This document shows, piece after piece, positions 53,055 through 62,801 of a stretch of 64,000 bases of DNA; positions within the stretch are counted from its first letter, which is position 1; the number at the start of each line of letters is the position of its first letter. The notes beneath the pieces are model-generated. The model did not search any database, was not told where the DNA came from, and worked only from the letters and a program-made list of their open reading frames with translations. The translations under genes were made by a program, and so were the position numbers. Source of the DNA: Cobetia sp. cqz5-12 (lineage in GTDB: Bacteria; Pseudomonadota; Gammaproteobacteria; Pseudomonadales; Halomonadaceae); assembly GCF_016495405.1 (NCBI RefSeq), contig NZ_CP044522.1:3333638-3397637 (forward strand), read 5' to 3'.

Positions 53055-53242
53055 GATGATCTCCAGACAGCGGGCGGCAGGGTCGTGACGACAGCGTAGC
53101 TGGGCGCGAAGTATACCCGAAGCCTGCGGTGACAGACACTGCGCGCCCGGAACGCTCGCACAGCTGTCGAGACAATTGCTCGCGCTGCCATCGACAGCAT
53201 CGCTCATGCCAAGGCCGGCACCATTGCTCATGCTCAGGGCAG

Positions 53243-53271
53243 CAAAAAAGGGCGACCCGATGGGCCGCCCT
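53243..53271 (-). terminator. Terminator of the PPC-domain protein gene
   Basis: Stem agggcg/cgccct (53249-53254 and 53266-53271) with an inner ccc/ggg, followed on the minus strand by six T. Confidence 0.85.
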
Positions 53272-53310
53272 GGTGACACTCCCGACAGTGTCGGGCTCAT
53301 CCCTTGCAGA

Positions 53311-54447
53311 TCACTTCACGTCGAGCTGCTGCACCCGCACGGTGTAGTTGTTGACGCCCTGCATGGAGGAGCCGAACTTCTGACCGCTGACCCAGACGGT
53401 GTAACGCCCCGGTTCCAGCACGGTCTTGAGGTGGAAGTCGCCCTGGAAGCCTTCGCCCTTGTCGCTGGCGACGGTGTTGCCGTTCTCGTCCAGCAGGCGC
53501 ATCTGCAGCTTGTAGGTACCTTCGCTGCCCGGGAAGGTCTCGCTGTCGATGGTCACGGTGCCACGATCCGCGACATCGAAGGTCATGACCTCGCCCTTCT
53601 CGAGAATACGCACATCGGTGACGATCTCGTCGAAACGACGATCCGGCTCCGCTTCGGCTTCCGTCACGGCTGCACTGCCCGTGGCAGCAGCGGTCGTGGC
53701 AGCCGCGGCAGACGTCTCGGCTGCTCCAGACGCGGCTGCCGTAGCAGCAGTGGCGGCGCCTGAAGCGGAAGCACCTTCAGCCGCCGCATTGCCCGTCTCG
53801 GCAGCCTTCTTCTCGCGGGCGGCCTGTTCGGCGGCGGCAACGGTGGCCGGCTTGATGGTCGCGACTTCATCGTTGGCATCGACGAAGGCAGTACGACGGC
53901 CATCGCTATCGGTATCCAGGAAGACCAGGCCGTTGCCGGTCTCGATGCCGCTTTCCTCGGCACTCAACTTCTCGCCACTCTCGCTCAGGCCTGCGACGTT
54001 AATTTCATAGGTGTTGCCGCCTGACTTGCCAGCCCCCAACTTGTCGGCGCGCACACGCAGTTTGTAGACGCCCGGCTCAAGCTCGGTATTCAGGGTCAAG
54101 CCATTGGAGGCCCTGTCACCTTCTGCGGTGGCCACGACCTCGCCCTGCTCACTCTCGAGCGTGGCTTTCATGGTGTAGGGGTCGGTCACATCGAAACTGG
54201 CGACGCCATCGATTTCGTAACGTCCGGCTTCCTTGATGGTGAACTGATGCACGCTGGTGCCGCCGAACAGGAAGTTCTGGCTGTGGGCATCACTGCGCGG
54301 CTTGAGGAACTTGGAGATGTCCAGCTTGCCAGCGGCTGCTTCTGCACGCTGCTGAGCGGGGCTGCCATCGGCCAGCACGGCCTGGGATGCCAGAGTGGAC
54401 AGGCCGAGCGCAAGGGCGCAGGCGAGGGGTAATGCACGATGTGACAT
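53311..54447 (-). CDS. Secreted protein with PPC-like (pre-peptidase C-terminal) domains
   Basis: A 378-residue exported protein. The start is set at 54447 (MSHRALPLACALALGLS), which gives a clean Sec signal ending ASQAVLADG near residue 26; the 56 upstream in-frame codons lack it. Two beta-sandwich domains of pre-peptidase C-terminal type are visible: about 55-155 (QFTIKEAGRYEIDGVASFD then ELEPGVYKLRVRADKLG, each cited in part) and about 275-375 (MTFDVADRGTVTIDSE, LEPGRYTVWVSGQKFG). Between them a Ala/Thr/Ser-rich linker (about 205-255) is of low complexity. No catalytic domain is present, so it is not itself a protease. Role unknown; such modules often bind or stabilise other secreted proteins. 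Confidence 0.75.
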   Translation of the reverse strand: MSHRALPLACALALGLSTLASQAVLADGSPAQQRAEAAAGKLDISKFLKPRSDAHSQNFLFGGTSVHQFTIKEAGRYEIDGVASFDVTDPYTMKATLESEQGEVVATAEGDRASNGLTLNTELEPGVYKLRVRADKLGAGKSGGNTYEINVAGLSESGEKLSAEESGIETGNGLVFLDTDSDGRRTAFVDANDEVATIKPATVAAAEQAAREKKAAETGNAAAEGASASGAATAATAAASGAAETSAAAATTAAATGSAAVTEAEAEPDRRFDEIVTDVRILEKGEVMTFDVADRGTVTIDSETFPGSEGTYKLQMRLLDENGNTVASDKGEGFQGDFHLKTVLEPGRYTVWVSGQKFGSSMQGVNNYTVRVQQLDVK

Positions 54448-54785
54448 GGTGTCTCTGCCTTGTTGTACTGATGCTTTGAAAACAGAAGCCTCCAGCGAGC
54501 GCCGCAGCGACTCCGAGACTTGAAATGAGGGTCTGAAGATCAAGGACTGAAAACAGGGTCTACAGAAAAGGGTCCTACCATCAGGGCCTGTATCAGTCTG
54601 TGCACTGGTCGCCATTCAGCATACCAGACAGCTGACGACAGTTACCTTACCGCAGGCTCCAGCTATCACTTTTTTATTCATGCCCGACATGAAAAAGCCC
54701 TCACCAATGGTGAGGGCTTCTATCAGCGAGTCTTCAGCTACCCGCCGCTTGCGTCAGCCTCATGCTGCATTCGAGGCCGAACACA
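54448..54785. other. Intergenic region gdhB to PPC-protein gene
   Basis: About 340 bp with the gdhB terminator (54692-54719) on its right and the promoter region of the PPC-domain gene on its left. No gene seen. Confidence 0.45.
54692..54719 (-). terminator. Terminator of gdhB
   Basis: 11-bp perfect arms 54695-54705 and 54709-54719 with a 3-nt loop; followed on the minus strand by a run of five T. Confidence 0.9.
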
Positions 54786-57700
54786 TCAGGCTTCGCGCTT
54801 GGACTCGGCCAGATCGACCAGCTCGCGCAGGGCGACCGCGAACAGCGGGAAGCTCAGCTGAGCACCGCCCTTCATCTCGCCGAGCAGTGAGCACCAGCGG
54901 CTGACCAGACTTTCGTGGCTGACCATCCAGCTGTCGACACGCTCATCGATCTCGCGCGGGGCATTGTCCTGCTTGAGCACGCTGACGGTCAGGGCCAGCT
55001 GCTGACGATCCAGATCATCGCGGAAGCTTTCACGGGCCTGCGCCTGCCAGCTGTCCTGTACCTCAAGGCCGTTGATCTTGTCACCGACCCACGGCAGCTC
55101 GAGACGATGGCCGATGCCGTAGAAGGCTTCCGCCACGCGATTGATCTTCTCGCCAGTCGCCTTGGCTGCCTCGATGATGCCAAGCCCTGCGTAGAGGCTT
55201 GAGGTCGCGGCGATGGTGCTGGCCAGGGCCTCCGGCACGCCTGCCTCGACGTAGCTGTCGCGACGCGCTTCCCAGTTCTCACGGGCTTCGCCCTTGAGGC
55301 GCTCACCGATGCTCTCGGAGAGCTGGGCCAGACGCGGTGCGAAGTGGCCGATGCATTCCTTGACGCTCATGGAGCTGCGCTGACGCAGGAACCAGCGAGT
55401 GGCACGGCGCATCAGGCGCATCAGATCGCCCATCATGCGGTACTGCAATTCTGCCGGCACCTGGTGATCGAGGGCCTCGATCTGGGTCCACAGCGCTTCC
55501 AGATTGAAGCTGTCACGCGCCACGATGTAGGCACGCGCGATTTCCGCCTTGTCGGCACCGGTGGTGTCTTCCAGGCGACGCACGAAGGCGATACCCATGT
55601 GGTCGACCAGATCATTGGCGATCTGGGTCGCGGCGATTTCACGCTTCAGACGGTGCTGGTACATCTCTTCCGGGAAGCGCTCCATCAGCACGCGCGGGAA
55701 GGCGCGCTCGAGGTGCTGCTGCACGTAGCTGTCATCCGGCACGTCAGAGGCGATCAAGCTGGTCTTGAGGTCACTCTTGGCGTAGGAGACCAGCACGGAC
55801 AGTTCCGGCAGGGTCAGGGCTTCACCGGCGTTGGAACGCTCGATCAGCGCTTCATCGGACGGCAGGAACTCGAGTTCTCGGTCCAGGGTGCCGGCCGCTT
55901 CCAGCTCATTGATGAAGCGACGGAAGACGCCCATGCCTTCCTTGGACTGCTGCTCGGAGAGCGACAGTGCCTGGGTCTGGCGATAGTTGTCCTTGATCAC
56001 CAGCTCGCCGACTTCGTCGGTCATCTCGGCCAGCTGCTGGTTGCGCTGCTTGTCGGTCAGGTCACCGCGGGCGACGATGTCGTCCAGCAGGATCTTGATG
56101 TTGACCTCGTGATCCGAGCAGTTCACGCCACCGGCATTGTCGATGAAGTCGGTATTGACGCGCACGCCACGCTTGGCCGCGGCTTCCATGCGACCACGCT
56201 GGGTCAGACCCAGGTTGCCGCCTTCGCCCACCACCTTGCAGCGCAGCTCTCGGCCGTCGATGCGCAGGCCATCGTTGGCCTTGTCGCCGACTTCGGCGTG
56301 AGTCTCGCTGGAAGCCTTCACGTAGGTCCCGATACCCCCGTTCCAGATCAGGTCGACCTGCGCCTTGAGCATCGCGTTGATCAGCTCGTTGGGTGCCAGA
56401 CGGTCTTCGCTGATGTCGAAGACTTCCTTCATCTGCGGGCTGATGGCGATGGTCTTGGCATCACGCGAGAACAGACCGCCACCTTCGCTGATCAGGCTCT
56501 TGTCGTAGTCGTCCCAGCTGGAACGCGGCAGACGGAACAGACGCTCGCGCTCGGCGAAGCTCTTCGCTGTGTCCGGGTTCGGATCGACGAAGATGTTGCG
56601 GTGGTTGAAGGCACCGACCAGGCGGATCTTCTCGGACAGCAGCATGCCGTTGCCGAAGACGTCACCGGCCATGTCACCGATACCGACCACGCTGAACTCG
56701 TCTTCCTGGATGTTGATGCCCATCTCGCGGAAGTGACGCTGCACGCTGACCCAGGCGCCCTTGGCGGTGATGCCCATGCCCTTGTGGTCGTAGCCATTGG
56801 CGCCACCGGAGGCGAAGGCATCGCCCAGCCAGAAGCCGTACTCGTTGGAGATGGCGTTGGCGATGTCGGAGAAGGTCGCGGTGCCCTTGTCGGCCGCGAC
56901 GACCATGTAGGGGTCGTCTTCGTCGTAACGCACGACGGCCGTCGGAGCCACCACATCACCACCGGACAGGTTGTCGGTGATGTCGAGCAGTGCGCGGATG
57001 AAGATCTGGTAGCAGGCGATACCTTCCTTCTGGATCACGTCGCGGTCGGTGGTTTCCGGCATGCGCTTGCAGACGAAACCGCCCTTGGCGCCGACCGGCA
57101 CGATGACCGCGTTCTTGACCTGCTGTGCCTTGACCAGACCCAGCACCTCGGTGCGGAAATCTTCGTGACGGTCAGACCAGCGCAGACCACCACGCGCGAC
57201 CTTGCCGCCACGCAGGTGTACACCTTCGACGCGCGGCGAGTAGACGAAGATCTCGAACATCGGGCGCGGCTTCGGCACGTCGGGAATGCTGCGCGTGTCG
57301 AGCTTGAAGCTGATGTAGTCCTTGGCCTGTCCATCTTCTGCCGGCTGGAAGAAGTTGGTGCGCAGCGTGGCCATCATCAGATCGACGTAGCGACGCAGCA
57401 GACGGTCGTCGTTCAGGCTGGAGACCTGGTCGAGCAGACCATTGATGCGCTCGCGGCAGGCGTTGACGTCATCCTCGCCACCCTGCCCCTGCGGGTCGAA
57501 GCGCAGGTTGAACAGCTGCACCAGCTCGCGGGTGATGTCCGGATGGCTGCCCAGCGCGTTGGCGATGTAGGCCTGGGAGAGACCAAAGCGGATCTGCTTC
57601 AGATAGCGCGCATAGGCACGCAGCATCGCCACTTCACGCCAATCCAGGCCAGAGCCGATGATCAGACGGTTGAAGGCATCGGATTCGGCTTCGCCGGACC

Positions 57701-59624
57701 AGATCTTCTTGAAGGCTTCGATGAAGCTCTCGCGCACTTCGGAGAGCTCGACCGCGCCCTTGCCGTGATGCTCGAGGTCGAAATCGTGCACCCAGCAGGA
57801 GGAATCGGTGCGGGTGATCTCGTAGGGACGCTCACCGATGACACGCAGACCGAGGTTTTCCAGCACCGGCAGCACGTCGGAAAGCGGAATCGGCTGATGC
57901 TTGTGGAACAGCTTCAGGTTGACGCCGGAGTTGTCGTCCTCGACCAGACGATAGGTGCTCAGGCCGACGGCCTGGCCTTCGTCCAGCGCACGCAGGTGGC
58001 CCACGTCATAGACGGCGGTGCGCGGCGAGAAGTCGTCACGGTAGCTGCCCGGGAAGGCATCACGATAGCGAGTCATCAGCTCGTTGGCCTGCTCTTCACC
58101 GAAGCCTTCGACCATGGCGGCGTGCAGCTCGTCGCGCCAGCTGCGGGCCAGCTGAGCGATCTTGTTCTCCAGCGCGCGCATGTCGTACTGGCCCGGCTCA
58201 TCGCCCTTGAAGCGCAGGATGAACTGGATACGCGTCAGCACGGACTCGGACAGATACGGCGTGAAGTCACCGAAGGTGGCATTCAGCTCTTCACAGAGCA
58301 GATTCTGGATGCGCACACGCAGGTCGGTGGAATAGACGTCGCGCGGCACGAACACCAGCACCGAGAAGAACTTGCCGAAGCGGTCTTCACGCACGATCAG
58401 ACGCACGCGACGACGCTCACGGATGTTGAGGATACTGGTGGCGGTACGGGTCAGCTCGTCCGTGGAGATCTGGAAGAGGTCATCACGCGGATAGACTTCC
58501 AGAATCTGCAGCAGGTGCTTGCCGTTGTGGCCCTTCGGGTTGACGCCGGCGGCTTCCATGACGTCCTGCACCTTGCGACGCAGAATCGGCACGTTGCGCG
58601 GGCTCTGGTTGTACACCGTGGAGGTGTAGAGCCCCAGGAAGCGGCGCTCGCCGATCACGCGGCCTTCTTCATCGAAGCGCTCGACGGTGATGTAGTCCGG
58701 GTAGGCCGGACGATGCACGCGGGCGTGGAAGGCGCTCTTGGCGAAGGACAGCAGCTCCGGGATCAGCACGTACTGATCGCTGTTGACGCTCTGCTGGTGA
58801 CGCGACTGCTCGTGATAGCGATCAAGATCCAGCTTGAGCACGCCAAGCTCGGAGCCTTCGACCTTGTTCAGCACGCGCGTGCCGTCTTCCTGCTCGTCGA
58901 CGGTGTACTCGTCATAGCCCAGGAAGGTGAAGTGGTCGTTGCCCATCCACTGCATGAAGTCGCAGGCTTCCTGGTGATCAGCCTCGGAGACGGTCGGCGG
59001 ACGGTTGTCGCGTAGTTCCTGCAGCGCCTGGGCGCCCTGGCTGCGCATGGCATCGAAGTCAGCGACGGCAACGCGCACTTCGGCCAGCACTTCACGCAGG
59101 CTGGTCTCGAGGTCTTCCAGGGTCTCGGCGTCGTTGTGACGATCGACTTCGATGTAGATCAGCGACTCACGGTTCTGCGGGGCGTTCTCGGCACGCGGTG
59201 CCGTCACGCGCTCCAGCTGACCGGCGTCATCGCGGGCGACTGCCAGCACGGCGTTGTGGATGGCATGAACGGTGATGCCACGACGGTTGAGCTCGATACG
59301 CACGGAATCGACCAGGAACGGCATGTCCGGGTGCAGCACTTCGATGATGGTGTGCGTCGACTGCCAGCCATGCTTCTCGAAGTCCGGGTTGTAGGCACGC
59401 ACCTTGGGAGCCTCGAGGCTCTGCAGGAAGTGCCATACGGCCAGGGTGGAACCGTAGAGGTCATCCAGCTTGCGCTCGGCCATGTCCTCGAAGGAGGCCG
59501 TTGCGTGATAGTCGCGCGCAAACGCCGCGATCACGTCCACCTTGTCCTTGGGAAGTCGCTTGTCCAGCTGCTCTTCGAGCTGCGCAAGAAATTCCTGCTT
59601 GCCGTCCGTCGCCACGTGTAGCAT
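54786..59624 (-). CDS. gdhB: NAD-specific glutamate dehydrogenase, 180-kDa class
   Basis: Large catabolic glutamate dehydrogenase of 1612 residues; it converts glutamate and NAD to 2-oxoglutarate, NADH and ammonia. The ATG at 59624 with gaggtg upstream is chosen over a TTG one codon earlier. The length equals the GDH-180 family (P. aeruginosa 1620). The first 700 residues hold the regulatory ACT-like region (PDMPFLVDSVRIELNRRG-type segment at about 100). The catalytic block is near 795-860: HLRGGKVARGGLRWSDR, EDFRTEVLGLVKAQQVKNAVIVPVGAKGGF (each cited in part), holding the substrate and catalytic lysines. The NAD-binding segment GIGDMAGDVFGNGML lies near 980. The all-helical C-terminal region (about 1200-1600) is also typical. 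Expected to feed ectoine-derived glutamate into the TCA cycle. Confidence 0.95.
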   Translation of the reverse strand: MLHVATDGKQEFLAQLEEQLDKRLPKDKVDVIAAFARDYHATASFEDMAERKLDDLYGSTLAVWHFLQSLEAPKVRAYNPDFEKHGWQSTHTIIEVLHPDMPFLVDSVRIELNRRGITVHAIHNAVLAVARDDAGQLERVTAPRAENAPQNRESLIYIEVDRHNDAETLEDLETSLREVLAEVRVAVADFDAMRSQGAQALQELRDNRPPTVSEADHQEACDFMQWMGNDHFTFLGYDEYTVDEQEDGTRVLNKVEGSELGVLKLDLDRYHEQSRHQQSVNSDQYVLIPELLSFAKSAFHARVHRPAYPDYITVERFDEEGRVIGERRFLGLYTSTVYNQSPRNVPILRRKVQDVMEAAGVNPKGHNGKHLLQILEVYPRDDLFQISTDELTRTATSILNIRERRRVRLIVREDRFGKFFSVLVFVPRDVYSTDLRVRIQNLLCEELNATFGDFTPYLSESVLTRIQFILRFKGDEPGQYDMRALENKIAQLARSWRDELHAAMVEGFGEEQANELMTRYRDAFPGSYRDDFSPRTAVYDVGHLRALDEGQAVGLSTYRLVEDDNSGVNLKLFHKHQPIPLSDVLPVLENLGLRVIGERPYEITRTDSSCWVHDFDLEHHGKGAVELSEVRESFIEAFKKIWSGEAESDAFNRLIIGSGLDWREVAMLRAYARYLKQIRFGLSQAYIANALGSHPDITRELVQLFNLRFDPQGQGGEDDVNACRERINGLLDQVSSLNDDRLLRRYVDLMMATLRTNFFQPAEDGQAKDYISFKLDTRSIPDVPKPRPMFEIFVYSPRVEGVHLRGGKVARGGLRWSDRHEDFRTEVLGLVKAQQVKNAVIVPVGAKGGFVCKRMPETTDRDVIQKEGIACYQIFIRALLDITDNLSGGDVVAPTAVVRYDEDDPYMVVAADKGTATFSDIANAISNEYGFWLGDAFASGGANGYDHKGMGITAKGAWVSVQRHFREMGINIQEDEFSVVGIGDMAGDVFGNGMLLSEKIRLVGAFNHRNIFVDPNPDTAKSFAERERLFRLPRSSWDDYDKSLISEGGGLFSRDAKTIAISPQMKEVFDISEDRLAPNELINAMLKAQVDLIWNGGIGTYVKASSETHAEVGDKANDGLRIDGRELRCKVVGEGGNLGLTQRGRMEAAAKRGVRVNTDFIDNAGGVNCSDHEVNIKILLDDIVARGDLTDKQRNQQLAEMTDEVGELVIKDNYRQTQALSLSEQQSKEGMGVFRRFINELEAAGTLDRELEFLPSDEALIERSNAGEALTLPELSVLVSYAKSDLKTSLIASDVPDDSYVQQHLERAFPRVLMERFPEEMYQHRLKREIAATQIANDLVDHMGIAFVRRLEDTTGADKAEIARAYIVARDSFNLEALWTQIEALDHQVPAELQYRMMGDLMRLMRRATRWFLRQRSSMSVKECIGHFAPRLAQLSESIGERLKGEARENWEARRDSYVEAGVPEALASTIAATSSLYAGLGIIEAAKATGEKINRVAEAFYGIGHRLELPWVGDKINGLEVQDSWQAQARESFRDDLDRQQLALTVSVLKQDNAPREIDERVDSWMVSHESLVSRWCSLLGEMKGGAQLSFPLFAVALRELVDLAESKREA

Positions 59625-59982
59625 CAATCACCTCGACTGACCTGATGGATGTATCAGGGAAAATAGTCATAGAGAGTCTGCGCCGGCCAAGAAAGGCGTT
59701 GCAGCACAGACTCATGCAGTGCATCACAGACTAGCGCAGTCTGCGCCTCTGCCCCATGCCTGTTCCATATTGGTCATGCAGCATTACATCTGTGCATCGG
59801 GTATTGACTTGGCGGTGCGCGCATGAAACGAAAGTCTAATTCGAGTGACTGTCATGTGCGCAAAAAAGCCCCGTCGTCCCCTACCTGACAGGTAGATGAC
59901 GACGGGGCGCTGGTTTTTCAAACGATTGCCGCGATGCCTCGCTCATGCGGGCGTGACATCGGCTGTCGGTTTGAAGATGCGC
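59625..59982. other. Intergenic region trmA to gdhB
   Basis: About 360 bp with the trmA terminator (59862-59908) and the gdhB promoter region. No gene or RNA was recognised. Confidence 0.45.
59862..59908 (-). terminator. Terminator of trmA
   Basis: 11-bp perfect arms 59868-59878 and 59898-59908 (gccccgtcgtc and complement) enclosing a second small stem ctacct/aggtag; followed by six T on the minus strand. Confidence 0.92.
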
Positions 59983-61113
59983 TTATCTGCGAACCAGATA
60001 GACACCGCACTCGAGGTGGTCGGTATACGGGAACTGATCGAACAGCGCGAAGCGTTCGATACGGTGCGTGCGACACAGCACCTCAAGGTTGTCGATCAGC
60101 GTCTGCGGGTTGCAGGAGATATAGACGATGCGCTCGTAACGGGCGGTCTGCTCGCAGCTGTCGGCATCGAGGCCGGCACGCGGCGGATCGACCAGCACGG
60201 TGCGGAAGTCGTGATTGTCGAGGTCCATCTCCGCGACGCGGCGACCTTCCTTCTCACCCGCCAGCGCCAGCGAAAAATCTTCCGCTGACATGCGTGCGAC
60301 CTGGGCATTGTCGATGGCGTTGGCGGCCAGATTGACCTGCGCCGAGGCCACGGAAGTGCGCGAGATCTCGGTGGCCAGCACGCGACGGAAGTTCTCGGCC
60401 AGCGCGATGGTGAAGTTGCCGTTGCCGCAGTAGAGCTCGACCAGATCGCCCTGCTCACGACCTTCGGCCTTCGCCTTGTCGGGGTGGGTCACGTCACGTG
60501 CCCAGCTGAGCATCGAGCGGCATATCTCGGCATTGGGCTGGGTGAAGCTGTTCTCGACCTGCTGATAGACGTACTCGCGACCATCGACTTCGAGACGCTC
60601 GAAAACGTGATCGCGCGTCAGCACGATATGCTGCTTGCGCGAACGCCCGATGATCATGATGTCGAGCTCTTCTTCCAGCGCACGCGCCTCGGCTTCCCAG
60701 TCTTCGCCGAGCTTGCGATGGTAGATCAGCGTGACCAGTGCCTCGCCACTCAGGGTGGTGAGGAACTCGCACTGGAACAGACGCTCGCGCAGCACCGGGC
60801 TTGCCTTGAGGCGCTCACGCAGCAGCGGCATCAACGCATTGATGCGCTGGCTGGCGACCGGGAAGTCGTCCATGCGCACGACTGTCTTCTTCTTGTTGCC
60901 CTCGTCGTCGAACTCGACCTCGAACATCGCGTAATAGAGGTCATCATCCTCGTGCCAGATACGGAACTCGCAACGCATGCGGTAATGGCTGGGCGGCGAG
61001 GGAAATACCTCGAGTTCCGGCGCATCGAAGGCAGCGAAACGTGCACGGGTCTGCTCGGCCTTCTCGGCGAGCTGATGTTCATACTGACTGGGATCGACGA
61101 CGGCGATGGCCAC
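59983..61113 (-). CDS. trmA: tRNA (uracil-5-)-methyltransferase
   Basis: Makes ribothymidine at U54 of tRNAs (376 residues from the start chosen). The start is put at a GTG (61113) because aggag lies 5 nt upstream and the protein then begins near the family's usual N-terminus (VVDPSQYEHQLAEK); an ATG 22 codons upstream is the alternative. The SAM site ELYCGNGNFTIALAENF lies near 218-234, and catalytic DPPRAGLD and YISCNPQTL (nucleophile Cys) near 309 and 334. E. coli TrmA has 366 residues. The C-terminal HLECGVYLVRR is the family end. Single gene with a strong terminator. Confidence 0.94.
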   Translation of the reverse strand: MAIAVVDPSQYEHQLAEKAEQTRARFAAFDAPELEVFPSPPSHYRMRCEFRIWHEDDDLYYAMFEVEFDDEGNKKKTVVRMDDFPVASQRINALMPLLRERLKASPVLRERLFQCEFLTTLSGEALVTLIYHRKLGEDWEAEARALEEELDIMIIGRSRKQHIVLTRDHVFERLEVDGREYVYQQVENSFTQPNAEICRSMLSWARDVTHPDKAKAEGREQGDLVELYCGNGNFTIALAENFRRVLATEISRTSVASAQVNLAANAIDNAQVARMSAEDFSLALAGEKEGRRVAEMDLDNHDFRTVLVDPPRAGLDADSCEQTARYERIVYISCNPQTLIDNLEVLCRTHRIERFALFDQFPYTDHLECGVYLVRR

Positions 61114-61320
61114 ACTGACTCCTGCCTGCGGGCATACCGCAGCACTGAAACGATGAGCAAAGGGACGCGGGAACGTCATGGTGAACCATGCCGATCACGT
61201 CCATTCAAAGGTTGGGCGCGCTAGCCTACCATCGGCAGCGCGAAGCTCAAGCGCCAAATGGCGGGCCAAGATGGGGGCAAGCAGGTGCAAGGGGGCCGCG
61301 AGAGTCAACGCCCCTGCGCT

Positions 61321-62247
61321 TCAGTCGTCGAACGACAGCGCCTGCGGTGCGGCGAAACCCTGACTGGCCAACGCCGTGGCCAGCCCCGGCTGCCGGGCAT
61401 CCGTCGCCAGCGCAATGTGCTCATGTGATGCTGGCTGAACCGCCTGAGCGACTTGCTGTCCAGCCACTCGGGCCGCAGCACCAAGCGCCAGCACCTCCGC
61501 CACACGGCGGGCGATTGCCGCGCCGGAATCCACCAGCGCCACCCGAGACTCGCCCAGCACCTGCGAGATGTCAGCGCCGAGCAGCGGGAAATGCGTGCAG
61601 CCGAGAATCACCACTTCCAGCGCCTCGACCGCCGCCAGGTCAGCCAGACTGGCCGCCACCACTTCAGGACGCGCCGGCTCACCACGCAGACGCCGCTCGG
61701 CCTCCGCGACCAGCGGATCGGCGGCGACGCGAATCACCCGACAATCCGCCGCGAAATCGTGGATCAACTGCTCCGTATAGGCACGTCTCACCGTGGCGGA
61801 CGTCGCCAGCAACGCGAAGACCGGCGGCTCGCACTCCTCACGCCGTGCTGCGCTCTGGCGCGCACGTGCCAACGCCGCAGCAGGCTTGATGGCGGGCACG
61901 GTGCCGATCACCGGAATCGACAGTGCTTCGCGCAGTGCCGTCAGCGCCAGGGTGCTGGCGGTATTGCAGGCGACCACCAACGCCCGTGCCCCGCTTGCCT
62001 CGACAGCCGCCACGCACACCTGAACGATGCGCGGTATCAACCAGTCATCCGGCTTGGTGCCATAGGGTAAAGCGGCGTTGTCACAGACATAGGCCAGCGA
62101 CAACTGCGGCCACTGACGGCGGATCTCGGCGGCGACGGACAAGCCGCCGACACCGGAGTCGAAGACCAGCACCGGGGCGGCGGGGGCTCCGGTCGTGACG
62201 TGGGACGAACGATCGACGGAGCCGGAAGAGGCGGTGAAAGACGCCAT
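61321..62247 (-). CDS. murI: Glutamate racemase
   Basis: Cytoplasmic racemase providing D-glutamate for peptidoglycan; 308 residues. The start at 62247 (MASFTASSGSVDRSS) gives the family N-terminus after a short polar extension: VLVFDSGVGGLSV at 26-38 holds the catalytic Asp/Ser. The two catalytic cysteines are in VVACNTASTLAL (near 95-107) and VILGCTHFPLL (near 205-215). In between, YVCDNAALPYG is the substrate loop. The C-terminal 50 residues, rich in Ala and Gln, exceed the usual length (about 265-285) slightly. A hairpin-free gap of 50 bp separates it from doeX. Confidence 0.93.
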   Translation of the reverse strand: MASFTASSGSVDRSSHVTTGAPAAPVLVFDSGVGGLSVAAEIRRQWPQLSLAYVCDNAALPYGTKPDDWLIPRIVQVCVAAVEASGARALVVACNTASTLALTALREALSIPVIGTVPAIKPAAALARARQSAARREECEPPVFALLATSATVRRAYTEQLIHDFAADCRVIRVAADPLVAEAERRLRGEPARPEVVAASLADLAAVEALEVVILGCTHFPLLGADISQVLGESRVALVDSGAAIARRVAEVLALGAAARVAGQQVAQAVQPASHEHIALATDARQPGLATALASQGFAAPQALSFDD

Positions 62248-62297
62248 GGTGAGAGTATCTCGTGCTGCATGGGAGGATGGGCGACGGGGCTGGCGCG

Positions 62298-62801
62298 CTA
62301 TTTTACCTGCTTGGTGACGATGTAGGTGAAATAGCGATCGATGCCCAACTCTGACACCAGCCAATGATCGACCAGACGCTGATAGGCATCGATGCTGGCG
62401 GTCTCCAGACGCAGCAGATAGTCGACTCCCCCGCCGACGGCGACGCACTCGATCACCTCGTCCGCCTCTCGCATGGCACGCTCGAAGCGCTGGAAGCTGC
62501 CGGCATCATGATGCTTGAGGTGGATCTCGACCCAGACTGGCGTGCGCGGGGCAGCCCCCGAAGCAGCGCCACCCTGCTGATCACTCAGGCGCTGCTGATT
62601 GATGATGGCGGCATAGCCCTCGATGATGCCCGCTTGCTCGAGGCGCTTGACCCGCTCCCAGCACGGGCTGACCGACAGGTTGATCTCCTCGGCCAGCCGC
62701 GACTTGGTGATGCGGCCATCACGTTCGAGTATCGCCAGAATCTTGAGATCGAAGGCATCCAGTTTCGGCGCTGGCAGCGAGCGGGAGGGGCTCGCGCTCA
62801 T
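62298..62801 (-). CDS. doeX: Lrp/AsnC-family regulator of ectoine degradation (DoeX)
   Basis: A 167-residue Lrp/AsnC transcription factor. The helix-turn-helix spans about 20-60 (DLKILAILERDGRITKSRLAEEINLS, cited in part as GRITKSRLAEEINLS), with the Lrp signature VSPCWERVKRLEQAGII. A RAM ligand-binding domain follows (about 85-160). Its ATG overlaps the doeB stop by 4 nt. In Halomonas elongata, doeX lies directly after doeA-doeB and binds their promoter, responding to ectoine-derived diaminobutyrate compounds. The same order here supports the name. Confidence 0.9.
   Translation of the reverse strand: MSASPSRSLPAPKLDAFDLKILAILERDGRITKSRLAEEINLSVSPCWERVKRLEQAGIIEGYAAIINQQRLSDQQGGAASGAAPRTPVWVEIHLKHHDAGSFQRFERAMREADEVIECVAVGGGVDYLLRLETASIDAYQRLVDHWLVSELGIDRYFTYIVTKQVK

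Noticed and set aside
55344..59015. Open frame of 1,223 codons on the plus strand inside gdhB
   Set aside because: It is the antisense of a certain gene; the translation is a low-complexity mix of Val, Leu, Asp, Gly and Gln typical for reverse frames of high-GC genes, with no ribosome site or motif.
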